A stretch of 64,000 nt of DNA. Origin: Marimonas arenosa. GTDB lineage: Bacteria; Pseudomonadota; Alphaproteobacteria; Rhodobacterales; Rhodobacteraceae. Where the stretch lies: assembly GCF_030848945.1 (NCBI RefSeq), contig NZ_JANHAX010000001.1, positions 558,001-622,000 on the forward strand, given 5' to 3'. The notes below the pieces were generated by a model. That model saw only the letters and a list, made by a program, of their open reading frames with translations, was not told where the DNA came from and made no database searches. This document shows, in pieces, positions 44,607-53,740 of this stretch (within the stretch, counting starts at the first letter, position 1; the number at the start of each line of letters is the position of its first letter). The position numbers and the translations under genes are program-made.

Positions 44607-45524
44607 TCAGGCGCTCCCGTAAAGCCCGGTGGGCTTGAACAGCAGCACGCCCGCCATCAGGATGTAGATCGACATCGACGCCAGCGCCGCGCCCACGGCC
44701 GTGGCGCTCGACGGGTCCATGAAGGTGCCGAAAGCGACCGGCAGCAGCACCCGGCCCAGCGTGTCGGTCAGCCCGACCAGCAGCGCGCCGACGAAGGCCC
44801 CCTTGATCGAACCGATACCGCCAATGACGATGGTGACGAAGGCCAGGATCAACACCGGCTCGCCCATCCCCACCTGCACCGACTGGATCGCGCCCACCAG
44901 CGCGCCGGCGAACCCGGCCAGTGCCGCACCAAGCGCGAACACGGCCGTGTAGAGCACCGAGATGTTGACGCCAAGCGCGCCGATCATTTCGCGGTCGCTC
45001 TCGCCGGCGCGGATCCGCATGCCGATGCGGGTCTTGGAAATCAGCAGGAACAAAATGACGGCGACCGCGAGGCCGATCCCGATGATCGCCAGGCGATACG
45101 CCGGATAAGATATGCCTCCCGGGAGGCTGACCGCCCCCGACAGCGCCGCCGGCACGTCGAGATACAGCGGGAAGGAGCCGAAAACCCACCGCGTACTTTC
45201 GGAAAAGATCAGGATCAGCGCGAAGGTCGCCAGCACCTGATCGAGATGATCCCGGTCGTAGAGTCGACGGATCACGAGCACCTCGACCAGAACGCCCGCG
45301 ATCGCCGCGGCAGCCAGTGACGCGGCAAGCGCCAGTGCGAACGATCCGGTGGCGGCTGCGACGCCGGCGGCGGCAAATGCTCCGACCATGTACAGTGAGC
45401 CATGCGCGAGGTTGATCAGCCCCATCACGCCGAAAATCAGCGTCAGCCCCGCCGACATCAGAAACAGCATCACGCCGAATTGCAGCCCGTTCAGCAGCTG
45501 CTCGATGAGGAGTATGAGAGACAT
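44607..45524 (-). CDS. livH: Branched-chain-type ABC transporter permease (LivH-like)
   Basis: A 305-residue polytopic permease, with QLLNGLQFGVMLFLMSAGLTLIFGVMGLINLAHGS at the N-terminus as in LivH and TRIGMRIRAGESDREMIGALGVN as the cytoplasmic loop. I use ATG 45524; no good ribosome site precedes it, so its translation may depend on sequence within the repeat-containing spacer after livK. Confidence 0.9.
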   Translation of the reverse strand: MSLILLIEQLLNGLQFGVMLFLMSAGLTLIFGVMGLINLAHGSLYMVGAFAAAGVAAATGSFALALAASLAAAAIAGVLVEVLVIRRLYDRDHLDQVLATFALILIFSESTRWVFGSFPLYLDVPAALSGAVSLPGGISYPAYRLAIIGIGLAVAVILFLLISKTRIGMRIRAGESDREMIGALGVNISVLYTAVFALGAALAGFAGALVGAIQSVQVGMGEPVLILAFVTIVIGGIGSIKGAFVGALLVGLTDTLGRVLLPVAFGTFMDPSSATAVGAALASMSIYILMAGVLLFKPTGLYGSA

Positions 45525-45543
45525 ATCGGTTCGCGAAAACACA

Positions 45544-45607
45544 GCCCCGGACCTGCTCCGGGACCTCTTTCACGAACGCGAAGAGATCCCGGATCGCCAT
45601 CCGGGGC
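45544..45607. repeat. Diverged palindromic doublet between livK and livH
   Basis: GCCCCGGACCTGCTCCGGGACCTC (45544-45567) and an inverted, degenerate partner AGAGATCCCGGATCGCCATCCGGGGC (45582-45607). Same layout as the doublets at 31100 and 34915 with a different core. It begins 15 bases after the binding-protein stop. Confidence 0.65.
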
Positions 45608-45622
45608 CGCGATGGTTTCAGC

Positions 45623-46762
45623 TTACATCTTGCAGTCGGCAGCGTAGGCGTCGGTGTGCTCGGTCGCCGCGGTGCCGATGATCTTGTTGGTCACCACGTC
45701 CCCTTCCTTGACGACCTCACGCATGTAGATGGTCTGGATCGGGTGATGGTTGGGGCCGAACTTGAAATCGCCGCGGGTCGAGGCGAATTCGGCCGCTTCC
45801 AGCGCGGCGCGGAAGCCATCGGCATCCTTGACGTCAGCCTTGCCCATTGCCGAGATCAACAGCAGGGCGGTGTCGAAGCCCTGGCTGGCGTAAAGCGACG
45901 GCAGTCGGCCATATTCGGCCTGGAAGCTTTCGACGAACGCCTTGTTGGCCGCGTTGTCGAGATCTTTCGACCAGTGCGAGGTGTTCTTGACACCAAGCGC
46001 CGCTTCCCCGATGGCGCCGAGGATGCCCTGATCGAACGAGAATGCCGGGCCCATGACCGGCTTGTCAGCGCCCGAACCGGCATATTGCTTCATGAAGGAA
46101 ATCCCCATGCCGCCCGGCAGGAAGTAGTAAACCAGATCGGCGTCGGCAGCCTTGATCTGGGCGATCTCGGCGGCATAGTCGGTTTGCCCGAGCTTGGTGT
46201 AGACTTCAGCGGCCACATCGCCTTTGAAGAACCGCTTGAAACCCGCGATCATGTCCTTGCCGGCGGGATAGTTCGGCGCCATCAGGAACACCTTGCCGAT
46301 GCCGTTCTCCGACGCCCAGGCGCCCGCGGCCTCGTTGAAGGCATCGTTCTGCCAGCTGACGTTGAAATAGTTCTTGTGGCAGCCCTTCCCAGCCAGCGCC
46401 GAGGGGCCGGCGTTCGGCGACAAATAGAACTTGCCCTGCGCCGTCACTGCCGGCACCACCGCCATCGCCAGGTTCGACCAGATGATGCCGGTCAGAACGT
46501 CGACCTTCTCCTGCTGCACCAGCTTGTCGGCCAGTTGAACGGCGATGTCGGGTTTGCGCTGATCGTCTTCGATCACCACTTCGATATCGGCGCGGCCGGA
46601 CTGCTTGACCGCCAGCATGAAGCCGTCGCGCACGTCGATGCCAAGGCCTGCACCACCGCCTGACAGCGTGGTGATCATCCCCACTTTCACGCCCTCGGCA
46701 TAGGCGGCCCCCATGGTAAATGCCGCGGCGCAGGTGGCCGCCAACAATGCTTTGAGTTTCAT
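45623..46762 (-). CDS. livK: Branched-chain-type ABC transporter substrate-binding protein
   Basis: A 379-residue periplasmic protein with signal MKLKALLAATCAAAFTMGAAYA and a type I two-lobe fold: VGMITTLSGGGAGLGIDVRDGF, EVVIEDDQRKPDIAVQLADKLV, LTGIIWSNLAMAVVPAV, KVFLMAPNYPAGKDMIAGF. This subgroup (Peripla_BP_6) often binds aromatic acids in aromatic catabolism islands. It lies 97 bases downstream of pobA on the same strand, so the transporter likely serves 4-hydroxybenzoate uptake. Confidence 0.9.
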   Translation of the reverse strand: MKLKALLAATCAAAFTMGAAYAEGVKVGMITTLSGGGAGLGIDVRDGFMLAVKQSGRADIEVVIEDDQRKPDIAVQLADKLVQQEKVDVLTGIIWSNLAMAVVPAVTAQGKFYLSPNAGPSALAGKGCHKNYFNVSWQNDAFNEAAGAWASENGIGKVFLMAPNYPAGKDMIAGFKRFFKGDVAAEVYTKLGQTDYAAEIAQIKAADADLVYYFLPGGMGISFMKQYAGSGADKPVMGPAFSFDQGILGAIGEAALGVKNTSHWSKDLDNAANKAFVESFQAEYGRLPSLYASQGFDTALLLISAMGKADVKDADGFRAALEAAEFASTRGDFKFGPNHHPIQTIYMREVVKEGDVVTNKIIGTAATEHTDAYAADCKM

Positions 46763-46859
46763 CTCTTTCCTCCCGTTGGTCAGGATGCTTACGATCCCGT
46801 CGCGGCCCAGAGTTTCGTGCCCCGGGCCGGTTGTCAACATTTGGCAGGAAATTTGCGCC

Positions 46860-48035
46860 TCAGAACGGCAGACCGGTATAGTTCTCGGCCAACGAACTTT
46901 GCGCCGCGTCGGACGAGAACAGGTATTCCAGTTCAATCTCCTGAAGGCGTTTGTCGTAGTCGAGGCTATCGGGATAGGTGTGCAGCATGTTGGTCATCCA
47001 CCACGAGAACCGCTGCGCCTTCCACACCCGTGCAAGCGCCTTTTTCGAATAATTCTCAATACCTTCGTCGTCACCTTTGAGGTAATAATCGGCCAACGCG
47101 TGGTAGAGGTAGTAGATGTCCGAGGCCGCCGAGTTCAGCCCGCGCGCACCGGTCGGCGGCACGATATGGGCGGCATCGCCGGCCAGGAACAGATTGCCAT
47201 AGCGCATCGGCTCGGCGACGAAAGAGCGCAACGGCGCGATCGACTTCTCGATCGACGGACCGGTTTGCATCCGCTCGGCAACCTCCGCCGGCAGACGCCG
47301 TTTCAGTTCGACCCAGAAATCTTCGTCCGACCAGTCCTCGACGCTGTCGGTCAGCGGTACCTGGATGTAATATCGGCTCAGCACCTGGCTGCGCAGCGAA
47401 CACAGCGCAAAGCCCCTGTCATGACGGGCGTAGATCAATTCGTCGTTCACCGGCTTGGTTCGGCTCAGCACGCCCAGCCAGCCGAACGGATAGACCTTCT
47501 CGTATTCGCGCAACACATCCGCAGGGATCGATTTCCGCGAGGGGCCGTGGAAGCCGTCGGCGCCGATAATGTAGTCGCAGTCGATACGGATGATCTCGTC
47601 GCCGTCGCGATAGGTAACAAAGGGCGGCGTGTCGGCCTTGATGTCATGCAGTTTCACGTCTTCGACATTGTGGATGACCTTGCCGTTCATCCGGTCGCGC
47701 GCCTCGTAGAGATCGCGGGTCAACTCGGTCTGGCCATAGACCATCACCGAATTGCCGCCCGAGAACTTGTGCAGATCGACCCGGGTCATCGCGCCATTGT
47801 TCGAGATGAAAAAGCCCTCATGGATCTCGCCTTCGGCATCCATCCGGTCGCCGCATTGCGCCTCGCGCATCAGGTCGGCGAACCCGTGCTCGAGCACCCC
47901 GGCGCGGATCCGGCCGAGCACATATTCGCGCGAGTGCTTTTCCAGCACGATGGTGTCGATGCCCTTGAGATGGAGAAGCTGGCTCAGCATCAGACCGGAC
48001 GGGCCGCCCCCGATGATACAGACTTGCGTTTCCAT
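46860..48035 (-). CDS. pobA: 4-hydroxybenzoate 3-monooxygenase
   Basis: FAD/NADPH enzyme that hydroxylates 4-hydroxybenzoate to protocatechuate, the entry to the ring-cleavage genes next door. 391 residues, the usual PobA size. GGGPSGLMLSQLLHLKGID near residue 9 binds FAD, RIRAGVLEHGFADLMRE is the PobA-typical stretch, DYIIGADGFHGPSRKSIP is the DG motif and FLAGDAAHIVPPTGARGLN the second FAD motif. The start ATG 48035 follows GAGGATATGCC. Divergent from an AraC-type PobR. Confidence 0.95.
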   Translation of the reverse strand: METQVCIIGGGPSGLMLSQLLHLKGIDTIVLEKHSREYVLGRIRAGVLEHGFADLMREAQCGDRMDAEGEIHEGFFISNNGAMTRVDLHKFSGGNSVMVYGQTELTRDLYEARDRMNGKVIHNVEDVKLHDIKADTPPFVTYRDGDEIIRIDCDYIIGADGFHGPSRKSIPADVLREYEKVYPFGWLGVLSRTKPVNDELIYARHDRGFALCSLRSQVLSRYYIQVPLTDSVEDWSDEDFWVELKRRLPAEVAERMQTGPSIEKSIAPLRSFVAEPMRYGNLFLAGDAAHIVPPTGARGLNSAASDIYYLYHALADYYLKGDDEGIENYSKKALARVWKAQRFSWWMTNMLHTYPDSLDYDKRLQEIELEYLFSSDAAQSSLAENYTGLPF

Positions 48036-48088
48036 GGCATATCCTCCTCGCATTTCGGTAAATCTGCCACGCCAGTCGCCGGAAACGA

Positions 48089-48982
48089 ATGGACCGGCGC
48101 GTCCAATACTTGTATGATTCGAACATGATGGAAGGCGCCTCGCATATCCAGACCTTCGCACTCTTCGGCGACGACAGCGAATTGCCGGACGTGGTCCATG
48201 TCGAAACCATCGAGGCGCGGTCGCGTCTGCACGACTGGGAGTTCACTCCCCATCGCCACGGCAACCTGCACCAGGTTCTGTTGCTGCAATCCGGTGGCGG
48301 AGAGGCTACGCTGGACGGCCGCGCGCTGCCACTGAGCGACATGAAGATCATCAACGTCCCCATTGGTATCGTTCACGGTTATCGGTTCGATGAGGGCACG
48401 CGCGGGCATGTGGTGACGCTGGCCGCCGAAGTCTTCGACGGCTCGTTGCGCCCGTCCGAGGGACTGGCCGGGATTCTCGCCCGCCCGGCCCTGATCGACG
48501 CGCCGGAACCAATCGCCGAAACGATCCGCCGGATCGAGGCCGCCTTCATCTCGCGCAGCTTCGGCCGCGCCCAGATCCTGCGCTCGCTGTCAGGTCTGCT
48601 GCTTGGACAGATCGCGCAAGCGATGATGGAAACGGACGATCTTGCGGGTCCGGCCGCGACGCCCCCGCTTCTGGCGCGGTTCGACCACCTGATCGAGCAG
48701 CATTACCGCAGCGCGTGGAGCGTGTCCGACTATGCCCGCGCGCTTGCCGTAACCCCGACCCATCTCAGCCGGATCAGCCGCGCGGCCACCGGCCGGCCGG
48801 CGTCGAAACGGATCGAGGAACGCCTGATCCGCGAGGCCCGGCGCAACCTCGTCTACACCAACCTGCCGGTGTCGACGATCGCCTACGAACTGGGGTTCGA
48901 CGACCCGGCCTATTTCAGCCGGGTCTTTTCACGGGCAACGGGCTTGAGCCCCCGGGCCTTTCGGGAACGGGCAGCCGCCTAA
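48089..48982 (+). CDS. pobR: AraC-family regulator, PobR type
   Basis: A 297-residue regulator: an N-terminal cupin-like sensing domain (HDWEFTPHRHGNLHQVLLLQSGGG; NVPIGIVHGYRFDEGTRG) and two C-terminal HTH motifs (WSVSDYARALAVTPTHLSRISR and LPVSTIAYELGFDDPAYFSRVFSRATG). AraC-type PobR activates pobA in response to 4-hydroxybenzoate; the divergent 53-base gap with pobA supports this. ATG at 48125 (MMEGASH) is an alternative start. Its stop overlaps ligB's by 4 bases. Confidence 0.85.
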   Translation: MDRRVQYLYDSNMMEGASHIQTFALFGDDSELPDVVHVETIEARSRLHDWEFTPHRHGNLHQVLLLQSGGGEATLDGRALPLSDMKIINVPIGIVHGYRFDEGTRGHVVTLAAEVFDGSLRPSEGLAGILARPALIDAPEPIAETIRRIEAAFISRSFGRAQILRSLSGLLLGQIAQAMMETDDLAGPAATPPLLARFDHLIEQHYRSAWSVSDYARALAVTPTHLSRISRAATGRPASKRIEERLIREARRNLVYTNLPVSTIAYELGFDDPAYFSRVFSRATGLSPRAFRERAAA

Positions 48983-49827
48983 GCCGCGCATTCCAACAGA
49001 AGCGTGCCGGCGGCGGTGTTCGAGATCGGAATGTGATAGTTGCGGGTGATTTCGGTCACGTCGTCACCCAACGCCCCGCGCATCATCATCCACATCAGGA
49101 ACTCGGTGCCCTGGGCGCCGGCTTTTTCGACCAGTTCCAGACGGCTGATCTTGGTCAGCTCGTCCGGATTATGGACAATGTTATCAAGACAGTACTGGTC
49201 GAACTCCTTGTTGATGAAGCCCGCCCGCTGACCGTCGAGCTGATGGCTCAACCCGCCGGTGCCCAGCACCACGATCTTGGCGTCCTCCGGGAAACTGAGC
49301 AGCGCCTTTCTCAGCGCCCGTCCGAAGGCCAGCGCCCGCTTCAGCGTCGGGATCGGGTGCTGCACCGTGTTGGCCGAGATCGGCACGGTGCGCGGCATGT
49401 CGGGATGATGCGGCGCGCCGGGCCAGAACAGCTGCATCGGCACCACGAAGCCGTGATCGACCGCCAGTTCCTGGCACGAGGTGATGTCGAACTCGTCCGC
49501 CACCATGCTCTCGATGATGTGCCAGCTCAGCTCGGGCGCGCCGGGGAACGGATCGAGCGACGGCAGGCCCCAGCCCTCGTCCTCGTTGCGGTATTCATGC
49601 GCCGCGCCGATGGCGAAGGTCGGCATCTGGTCAAGAAAGAAGCCCAACCCGTGGTCGTTGTAGATGTTGATGCAATAGTCGGGCTTGTGCTCGGCGATCC
49701 AGGCGTGAACCTTGGGATATCCGTCGAAGAACGGCTTCCAGTACGGGTCGTCGTAAAGCTCGTTCTGGATCGCGTTGCCGACAGCGGGAATATGCGAGGT
49801 GGTGATGCCGCCAAGAATTTTTGCCAT
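48979..49827 (-). CDS. ligB: Protocatechuate 4,5-dioxygenase beta chain, copy 1
   Basis: A 282-residue catalytic subunit of the class III (LigAB) extradiol dioxygenase, cleaving protocatechuate between C4 and C5. Iron ligands appear as His12 in TTSHIPAVG, His59 in IYNDHGLGFF and Glu in QGTEFLMWMMMRGAL near residue 240; the catalytic His is in GTGGLSHQLDGQ. It departs from canonical LigB around 60-85 and 120-145, unlike copy 2. Its alpha partner lies 11 bases upstream. It is the last gene of the operon led by galB. Confidence 0.87.
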   Translation of the reverse strand: MAKILGGITTSHIPAVGNAIQNELYDDPYWKPFFDGYPKVHAWIAEHKPDYCINIYNDHGLGFFLDQMPTFAIGAAHEYRNEDEGWGLPSLDPFPGAPELSWHIIESMVADEFDITSCQELAVDHGFVVPMQLFWPGAPHHPDMPRTVPISANTVQHPIPTLKRALAFGRALRKALLSFPEDAKIVVLGTGGLSHQLDGQRAGFINKEFDQYCLDNIVHNPDELTKISRLELVEKAGAQGTEFLMWMMMRGALGDDVTEITRNYHIPISNTAAGTLLLECAA

Positions 49828-49838
49828 TTTACAGCTCC

Positions 49839-50195
49839 TTACGCCTGGCTCTTGAGGAATTTTTTGAACTCCTCGGTGGTGCGGCCGGTCTGCATCCCGC
49901 CGACATCCTGCACCGAAAGCTTGAAAATGCCCGCGAGCTTGGCGAGGTAGTAGATGTTGCCGCCGGCTTCGATCATCGCCAGGATGTCGCTGTCACGGAT
50001 CGCCTGCTTCTGCTGCTCGTTGAGGCCGTATTTCTCCATCCAGGCCTCGGGATCGGCCTTGAAGGCCTCGCGGTTCTCGGCCTTGTTGAACTCATAGCAC
50101 ATCTTGTTCAGCGCATAGCCTTTCATCGCCTGCTTACCGTCGAAGATCGTGGTGCCGGGGATGTCGATGTGAACGTCGAAACCGGGTTGGTCCAT
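49839..50195 (-). CDS. ligA: Protocatechuate 4,5-dioxygenase alpha chain, copy 1
   Basis: A 118-residue small subunit (LigA family). GTTIFDGKQAMKGYALNKMCYEFNKAENREAFKADPEAW and LAMIEAGGNIYYLAKLAGI are the helical features that cap the beta-chain active site. Located between ligI (14 bases upstream) and ligB. Confidence 0.92.
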   Translation of the reverse strand: MDQPGFDVHIDIPGTTIFDGKQAMKGYALNKMCYEFNKAENREAFKADPEAWMEKYGLNEQQKQAIRDSDILAMIEAGGNIYYLAKLAGIFKLSVQDVGGMQTGRTTEEFKKFLKSQA

Positions 50196-50209
50196 GGGTT
50201 TTCCCTCTC

Positions 50210-51103
50210 TCAGCGCGCCCAGTAGAGGCGCATCGGGTTGTCGACCAACAGCTTTTGCTGCTGCTCGGCCGTTCGCGCGATTTTCGGAATGAAATCGACC
50301 AGCTGCCCGTCGTCAGGCATGTGAGATTTCATGTTCGGATGCGGCCAGTCGGTACCCCAGAGCACGCGGTCGGGGAAACGTTCAACGACCGCCTGCGCGT
50401 AAGGCACCACGTCTTCATAGTCCGGCGGCCCCTCGACCGACAGCCGCTCCGGGCAGGTCACCTTCGACCAGATGTTGTCGTTGCGGGCCATCAGATCGAG
50501 AAAGCGCTGGAAATCAGGATGATCCACGCCTTTGCTCACGTCAGGCCGCCCCATGTGGTCGACCACGATCACGGTCGGCAGGCGTTCGAGGAACGGCACC
50601 AGTTCCGCCAGGTCTGCGGCCTCGAAATAGACCACGATATGCCAGCCCAGCGGCTTGATTTTCTCGGCAATCGACAGGAACACCTCTTTTGGCGTGGCAT
50701 CGACCAGCCGCTTGACGAAGTTGAACCTCACCCCGCGCACGCCGGCGGCATCCATGTCGCGAAGCTCGGCCTCGGTGATATCGGGGCCCACGCTGGCGAT
50801 CCCCCGCGCCAGATCCCCGGCCGTCCGGCAGGCATCGACCATGGCGCCGTTGTCCTTGCCGTGGCAGGTTGCCTGCACGATCACATTGCGCGAGAACCCG
50901 AGGAAATCGCGCAGCGCGAACAGCTTGTCCTTGCCGGCGTTGCAGGGCGTGTATTTCCGCTCGGGCGCAAACGGGAACGCGGGGCTCGGCCCGAAGACAT
51001 GGCAATGGGCATCCACCGCGCCGTCCGGCAATCGGAATCTCGGCTTCGACGGGCTCTGGTGAAACACCAGCCAATCGGCATCCATCACCTGTTTCTCGCT
51101 CAT
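50210..51103 (-). CDS. ligI: 2-pyrone-4,6-dicarboxylate hydrolase
   Basis: A 297-residue amidohydrolase-superfamily lactonase opening 2-pyrone-4,6-dicarboxylate to oxalomesaconate. VDAHCHVFGPSPAFPFAPERKY has the HxH motif and NVIVQATCHGKDNGAM, VVDHMGRPD and LWGTDWPHPN the further substrate and base residues, as in LigI. It overlaps galD by 4 bases (ATGA). Confidence 0.94.
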   Translation of the reverse strand: MSEKQVMDADWLVFHQSPSKPRFRLPDGAVDAHCHVFGPSPAFPFAPERKYTPCNAGKDKLFALRDFLGFSRNVIVQATCHGKDNGAMVDACRTAGDLARGIASVGPDITEAELRDMDAAGVRGVRFNFVKRLVDATPKEVFLSIAEKIKPLGWHIVVYFEAADLAELVPFLERLPTVIVVDHMGRPDVSKGVDHPDFQRFLDLMARNDNIWSKVTCPERLSVEGPPDYEDVVPYAQAVVERFPDRVLWGTDWPHPNMKSHMPDDGQLVDFIPKIARTAEQQQKLLVDNPMRLYWAR

Positions 51104-52146
51104 CCGAACACCTCTCCATCCATCAGTTTCCGCGCGGTGCGCAGGATCGCCGCGCTCTCCACCGCACCCTGTGCGCCCAGCGTCGCCACCACCGTCATCT
51201 CACCGCTGGGATGTTCCACCGACAGGGCGCGCTCGCGCCCCGCGCCGCGCCGCGCAAGATCAAAGGCCACCGAGCCCGGAACCAGACAGGCAGTGGCAAC
51301 CGACACCGCACCCAGAACCCCGATCGCCTTGTGGCAGCGATGCGGAATGAAGCTGCGGGTGGCAATCGCGCCGCCGTCCCGCGGCGCACTCACCAGCGTC
51401 ATCTTCGGCACCGATTTCTCGGCCACGTTCCCCAGGTTCATCAGCGGCCCGCAGGCCAGCCGGATCGCCTCCAGCTTGGCGCGCAAGGCCTCGTTCGCCT
51501 CCAGCGCGTCCGGCGTCTCGTCGCCGGACATCCCCATATCCGCCGCCCGCAACACCACCACCGGCATGCCGTTGTCGATCATCGTGACCGCGACGCCGGC
51601 CACCGTGTCGCTGGCTTTGCCGGTCGGCAACAGTGCGCCGCACGAACTTCCGGCGGTGTCATTGAATGCGATCGGCACCGCCGCCGCCGTCCCTGGCACC
51701 CCGTCGATCCTTGCCGGCCCGGTATAGGTCACGGCCCCTCCCGGCGTCTGCACCCGGGCCACCGCCACCTGGCCGGTGTTCTCCATGAAGATCGTCACCG
51801 GCGTCTCCCCGGCCCGCGCCGCAACCAGCCCGCGTTCGATGGCGAACGGGCCGACCCCGGCCAGGACGTTGCCGCAATTCTGCGCGTCGGTCACGATCGG
51901 CCGGTCAACAAAGACCTGCAGGAACAGGTAGTCCACATCGATTCCCGGTCGCTCCGAGCGTTTCACCACCGCCACTTTCGAGGTCAACGGATCGCCGCCG
52001 CCCATGCCATCGATCTGTCGCGGATCGGGGCTGCCCATGACCCGCAGCAGGAACGCGTCGTGGTCTTCGGGCAGGTCGTCGGCCAGGAAATACCCGGCCT
52101 TGGAGGTCCCCCCCCGCATCCACATGCATCGCACGCCGGCGGACAT
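51100..52146 (-). CDS. galD: 4-oxalomesaconate tautomerase (PrpF family)
   Basis: A 348-residue PrpF-fold isomerase; in gallate and protocatechuate pathways the family (GalD, LigU) isomerises 4-oxalomesaconate. CMWMRGGTSKAGYFLADDLP is the PrpF N-terminus; DAQNCGNVLAGVGPFAIERG has the conserved Cys and IPHRCHKAIGVLGAVSVATAC a C-terminal substrate region. Starts 65 bases after ligK's stop, with a hairpin between. Confidence 0.9.
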   Translation of the reverse strand: MSAGVRCMWMRGGTSKAGYFLADDLPEDHDAFLLRVMGSPDPRQIDGMGGGDPLTSKVAVVKRSERPGIDVDYLFLQVFVDRPIVTDAQNCGNVLAGVGPFAIERGLVAARAGETPVTIFMENTGQVAVARVQTPGGAVTYTGPARIDGVPGTAAAVPIAFNDTAGSSCGALLPTGKASDTVAGVAVTMIDNGMPVVVLRAADMGMSGDETPDALEANEALRAKLEAIRLACGPLMNLGNVAEKSVPKMTLVSAPRDGGAIATRSFIPHRCHKAIGVLGAVSVATACLVPGSVAFDLARRGAGRERALSVEHPSGEMTVVATLGAQGAVESAAILRTARKLMDGEVFG

Positions 52147-52185
52147 CTCCGTCTCCTTCCTCTTTCCTCAAGTATCCCGGGGGTC

Positions 52186-52202
52186 CGGGGGCAGCGCCCC
52201 CG
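52186..52202. other. GC hairpin in the ligK-galD spacer
   Basis: CGGGGGC-AGC-GCCCCCG, a perfect 7-bp stem with no T-run, within TATCCCGGGGGTCCGGGGGC-type sequence. It could protect the upstream part of the message or attenuate galD-ligI-ligAB expression. Confidence 0.5.
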
Positions 52203-52211
52203 ATCCCGCAC

Positions 52212-52904
52212 TCAGAGGTATTTCAACCCCTTCTCCGCCAGCCGGCCGCGCATGTCATAGATGTCGAGCCCCAGTTCACCGGCTTCGAACCGGGCCCGCT
52301 TGTCACCCTCGTTGGCCTCACGCGCCCGCGCTTTTTCCAGCACCTCTGTCGCGTCCTCGCGTCGCACCACGACAACGCCGTCATCGTCGGCGACGATGAT
52401 GTCGCCGGGATTTGCCAATTCCTGCCCACAGACCACCGGGACATTGACCGCCCCCAGCGTCTCTTTCACCGTACCTTGCGCGCAGATTGCCTTGGACCAG
52501 ACCGGAAAGCCCATCTCGGTCAGGTCGCGCACATCGCGCACGCCGGCGTCGATCACCAGCCCGCGGCAGCCGCGCGCCATGGCGCTGGTCGCCAGAAGGT
52601 CGCCGAAATACCCGGCATCCGACGGCGAGGTGGTGCCCAGCACCATGATGTCGCCTTCCTGCAGCTGTTCGATACAGACATGGATCATCCAGTTGTCCGC
52701 CGGCGGCGCCAGGATCGTCACTGCACTCCCCGCCACCCGCGCGCCCGAATAGATCGGCCGCATATAGGATGCCAACAGTCCCTTGCGGCCCTGCGCCTCG
52801 TGCACCGTGGCAACACCGCAGGCCGCGAGACCGTCGATCACCGCCTGATCGGCGCGTTCCACCTGCGTGACAACCACGCCCGTCTGTCCCGGCTGAATAC
52901 TCAT
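52212..52904 (-). CDS. ligK: 4-carboxy-4-hydroxy-2-oxoadipate aldolase
   Basis: A 230-residue RraA-fold aldolase splitting the C7 acid into pyruvate and oxaloacetate. [32 protein letters not shown] holds the Arg and Asp of the active site, and [20 protein letters not shown] the metal-binding region. I use ATG 52904; it overlaps galB's stop (ATGA). Confidence 0.93.
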   Translation of the reverse strand: MSIQPGQTGVVVTQVERADQAVIDGLAACGVATVHEAQGRKGLLASYMRPIYSGARVAGSAVTILAPPADNWMIHVCIEQLQEGDIMVLGTTSPSDAGYFGDLLATSAMARGCRGLVIDAGVRDVRDLTEMGFPVWSKAICAQGTVKETLGAVNVPVVCGQELANPGDIIVADDDGVVVVRREDATEVLEKARAREANEGDKRARFEAGELGLDIYDMRGRLAEKGLKYL

Positions 52905-53638
52905 TTCAGTTCGTCCACCGTGCGGGGGAAGATCGTCTCGAAGCCTTCGGCGTATTCCGCCTTGCGGCCGCCGGCCATTCCACCCGAATTGCGGCGGAAA
53001 TGGTTGGCGCGGTTCTCGGCCACGTTCTTGTAGAAGCTCCACAAATGCTCCTGGCCCTGCATGCACTGGATCGCCGCCCATTTCTTGTCCCACACCGGCG
53101 TGATGTCGAGGAACACGCTCGGCTTCCAGCCCATTTGCTCGGTCTGGTGCGGTTCGAACAAGTAGAGCTGCGGCGCGCCCAACACCTTTTGCCCCGGATT
53201 GTGGCCCCAGGCCTGGGCAATCATCCGGGTTTCCAGCGCGAACTGGGTCGTGTTCATGTGATCGGTGTTATAGGGGTCCCATTTCGAATGGCTCATCATC
53301 CAGTTCGGCTGGACCTCGCGGATCACGTCGACCATGCGGTCCTGCGTCTCTCTGCCGAGGTCGAGCGGGTAGTCGCCCACGTCGAAAAACCGGATGTCGT
53401 GCACCCCCAAAGCCTGTGCCGCGTTCTCCGCCTCGCGCTTGCGCTCGGACTTGACCTTGTCCAGCGTCATGCCGTCCTGCTTCCACAGCTTGGCGCTTTC
53501 GCCGCGCTCGCCGAAGCTCAGGCAGACCACGGTGACGTTGTAACCCAGTTCCTGGTGCAGGGCGATGGCGCCGCCCCCGCGCCAGACGAAATCGGCGGAA
53601 TGGGCGGAAATGACCAGGGCGGTTTTGCTGTCGGACAT
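52901..53638 (-). CDS. galB: 4-oxalmesaconate hydratase, PIG-L type
   Basis: A 245-residue LmbE/PIG-L-fold protein. [20 protein letters not shown] has the N-terminal metal motif, [17 protein letters not shown] the second metal residues. In Pseudomonas putida such a protein (GalB) hydrates 4-oxalmesaconate, and the gene order with galD and ligK supports this instead of deacetylation. It is the first gene of the operon galB-ligK-galD-ligI-ligA-ligB. Confidence 0.9.
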   Translation of the reverse strand: MSDSKTALVISAHSADFVWRGGGAIALHQELGYNVTVVCLSFGERGESAKLWKQDGMTLDKVKSERKREAENAAQALGVHDIRFFDVGDYPLDLGRETQDRMVDVIREVQPNWMMSHSKWDPYNTDHMNTTQFALETRMIAQAWGHNPGQKVLGAPQLYLFEPHQTEQMGWKPSVFLDITPVWDKKWAAIQCMQGQEHLWSFYKNVAENRANHFRRNSGGMAGGRKAEYAEGFETIFPRTVDELK

Positions 53639-53740
53639 GGCATGGGCTCCCAGAATCTTTCTTACCGCCAGCTTGCCGCAGGCCCGCGCGATTGCCTATT
53701 TCGAATTCGGCCTCTAAGATAAGTTTTTTCTATAACGGCG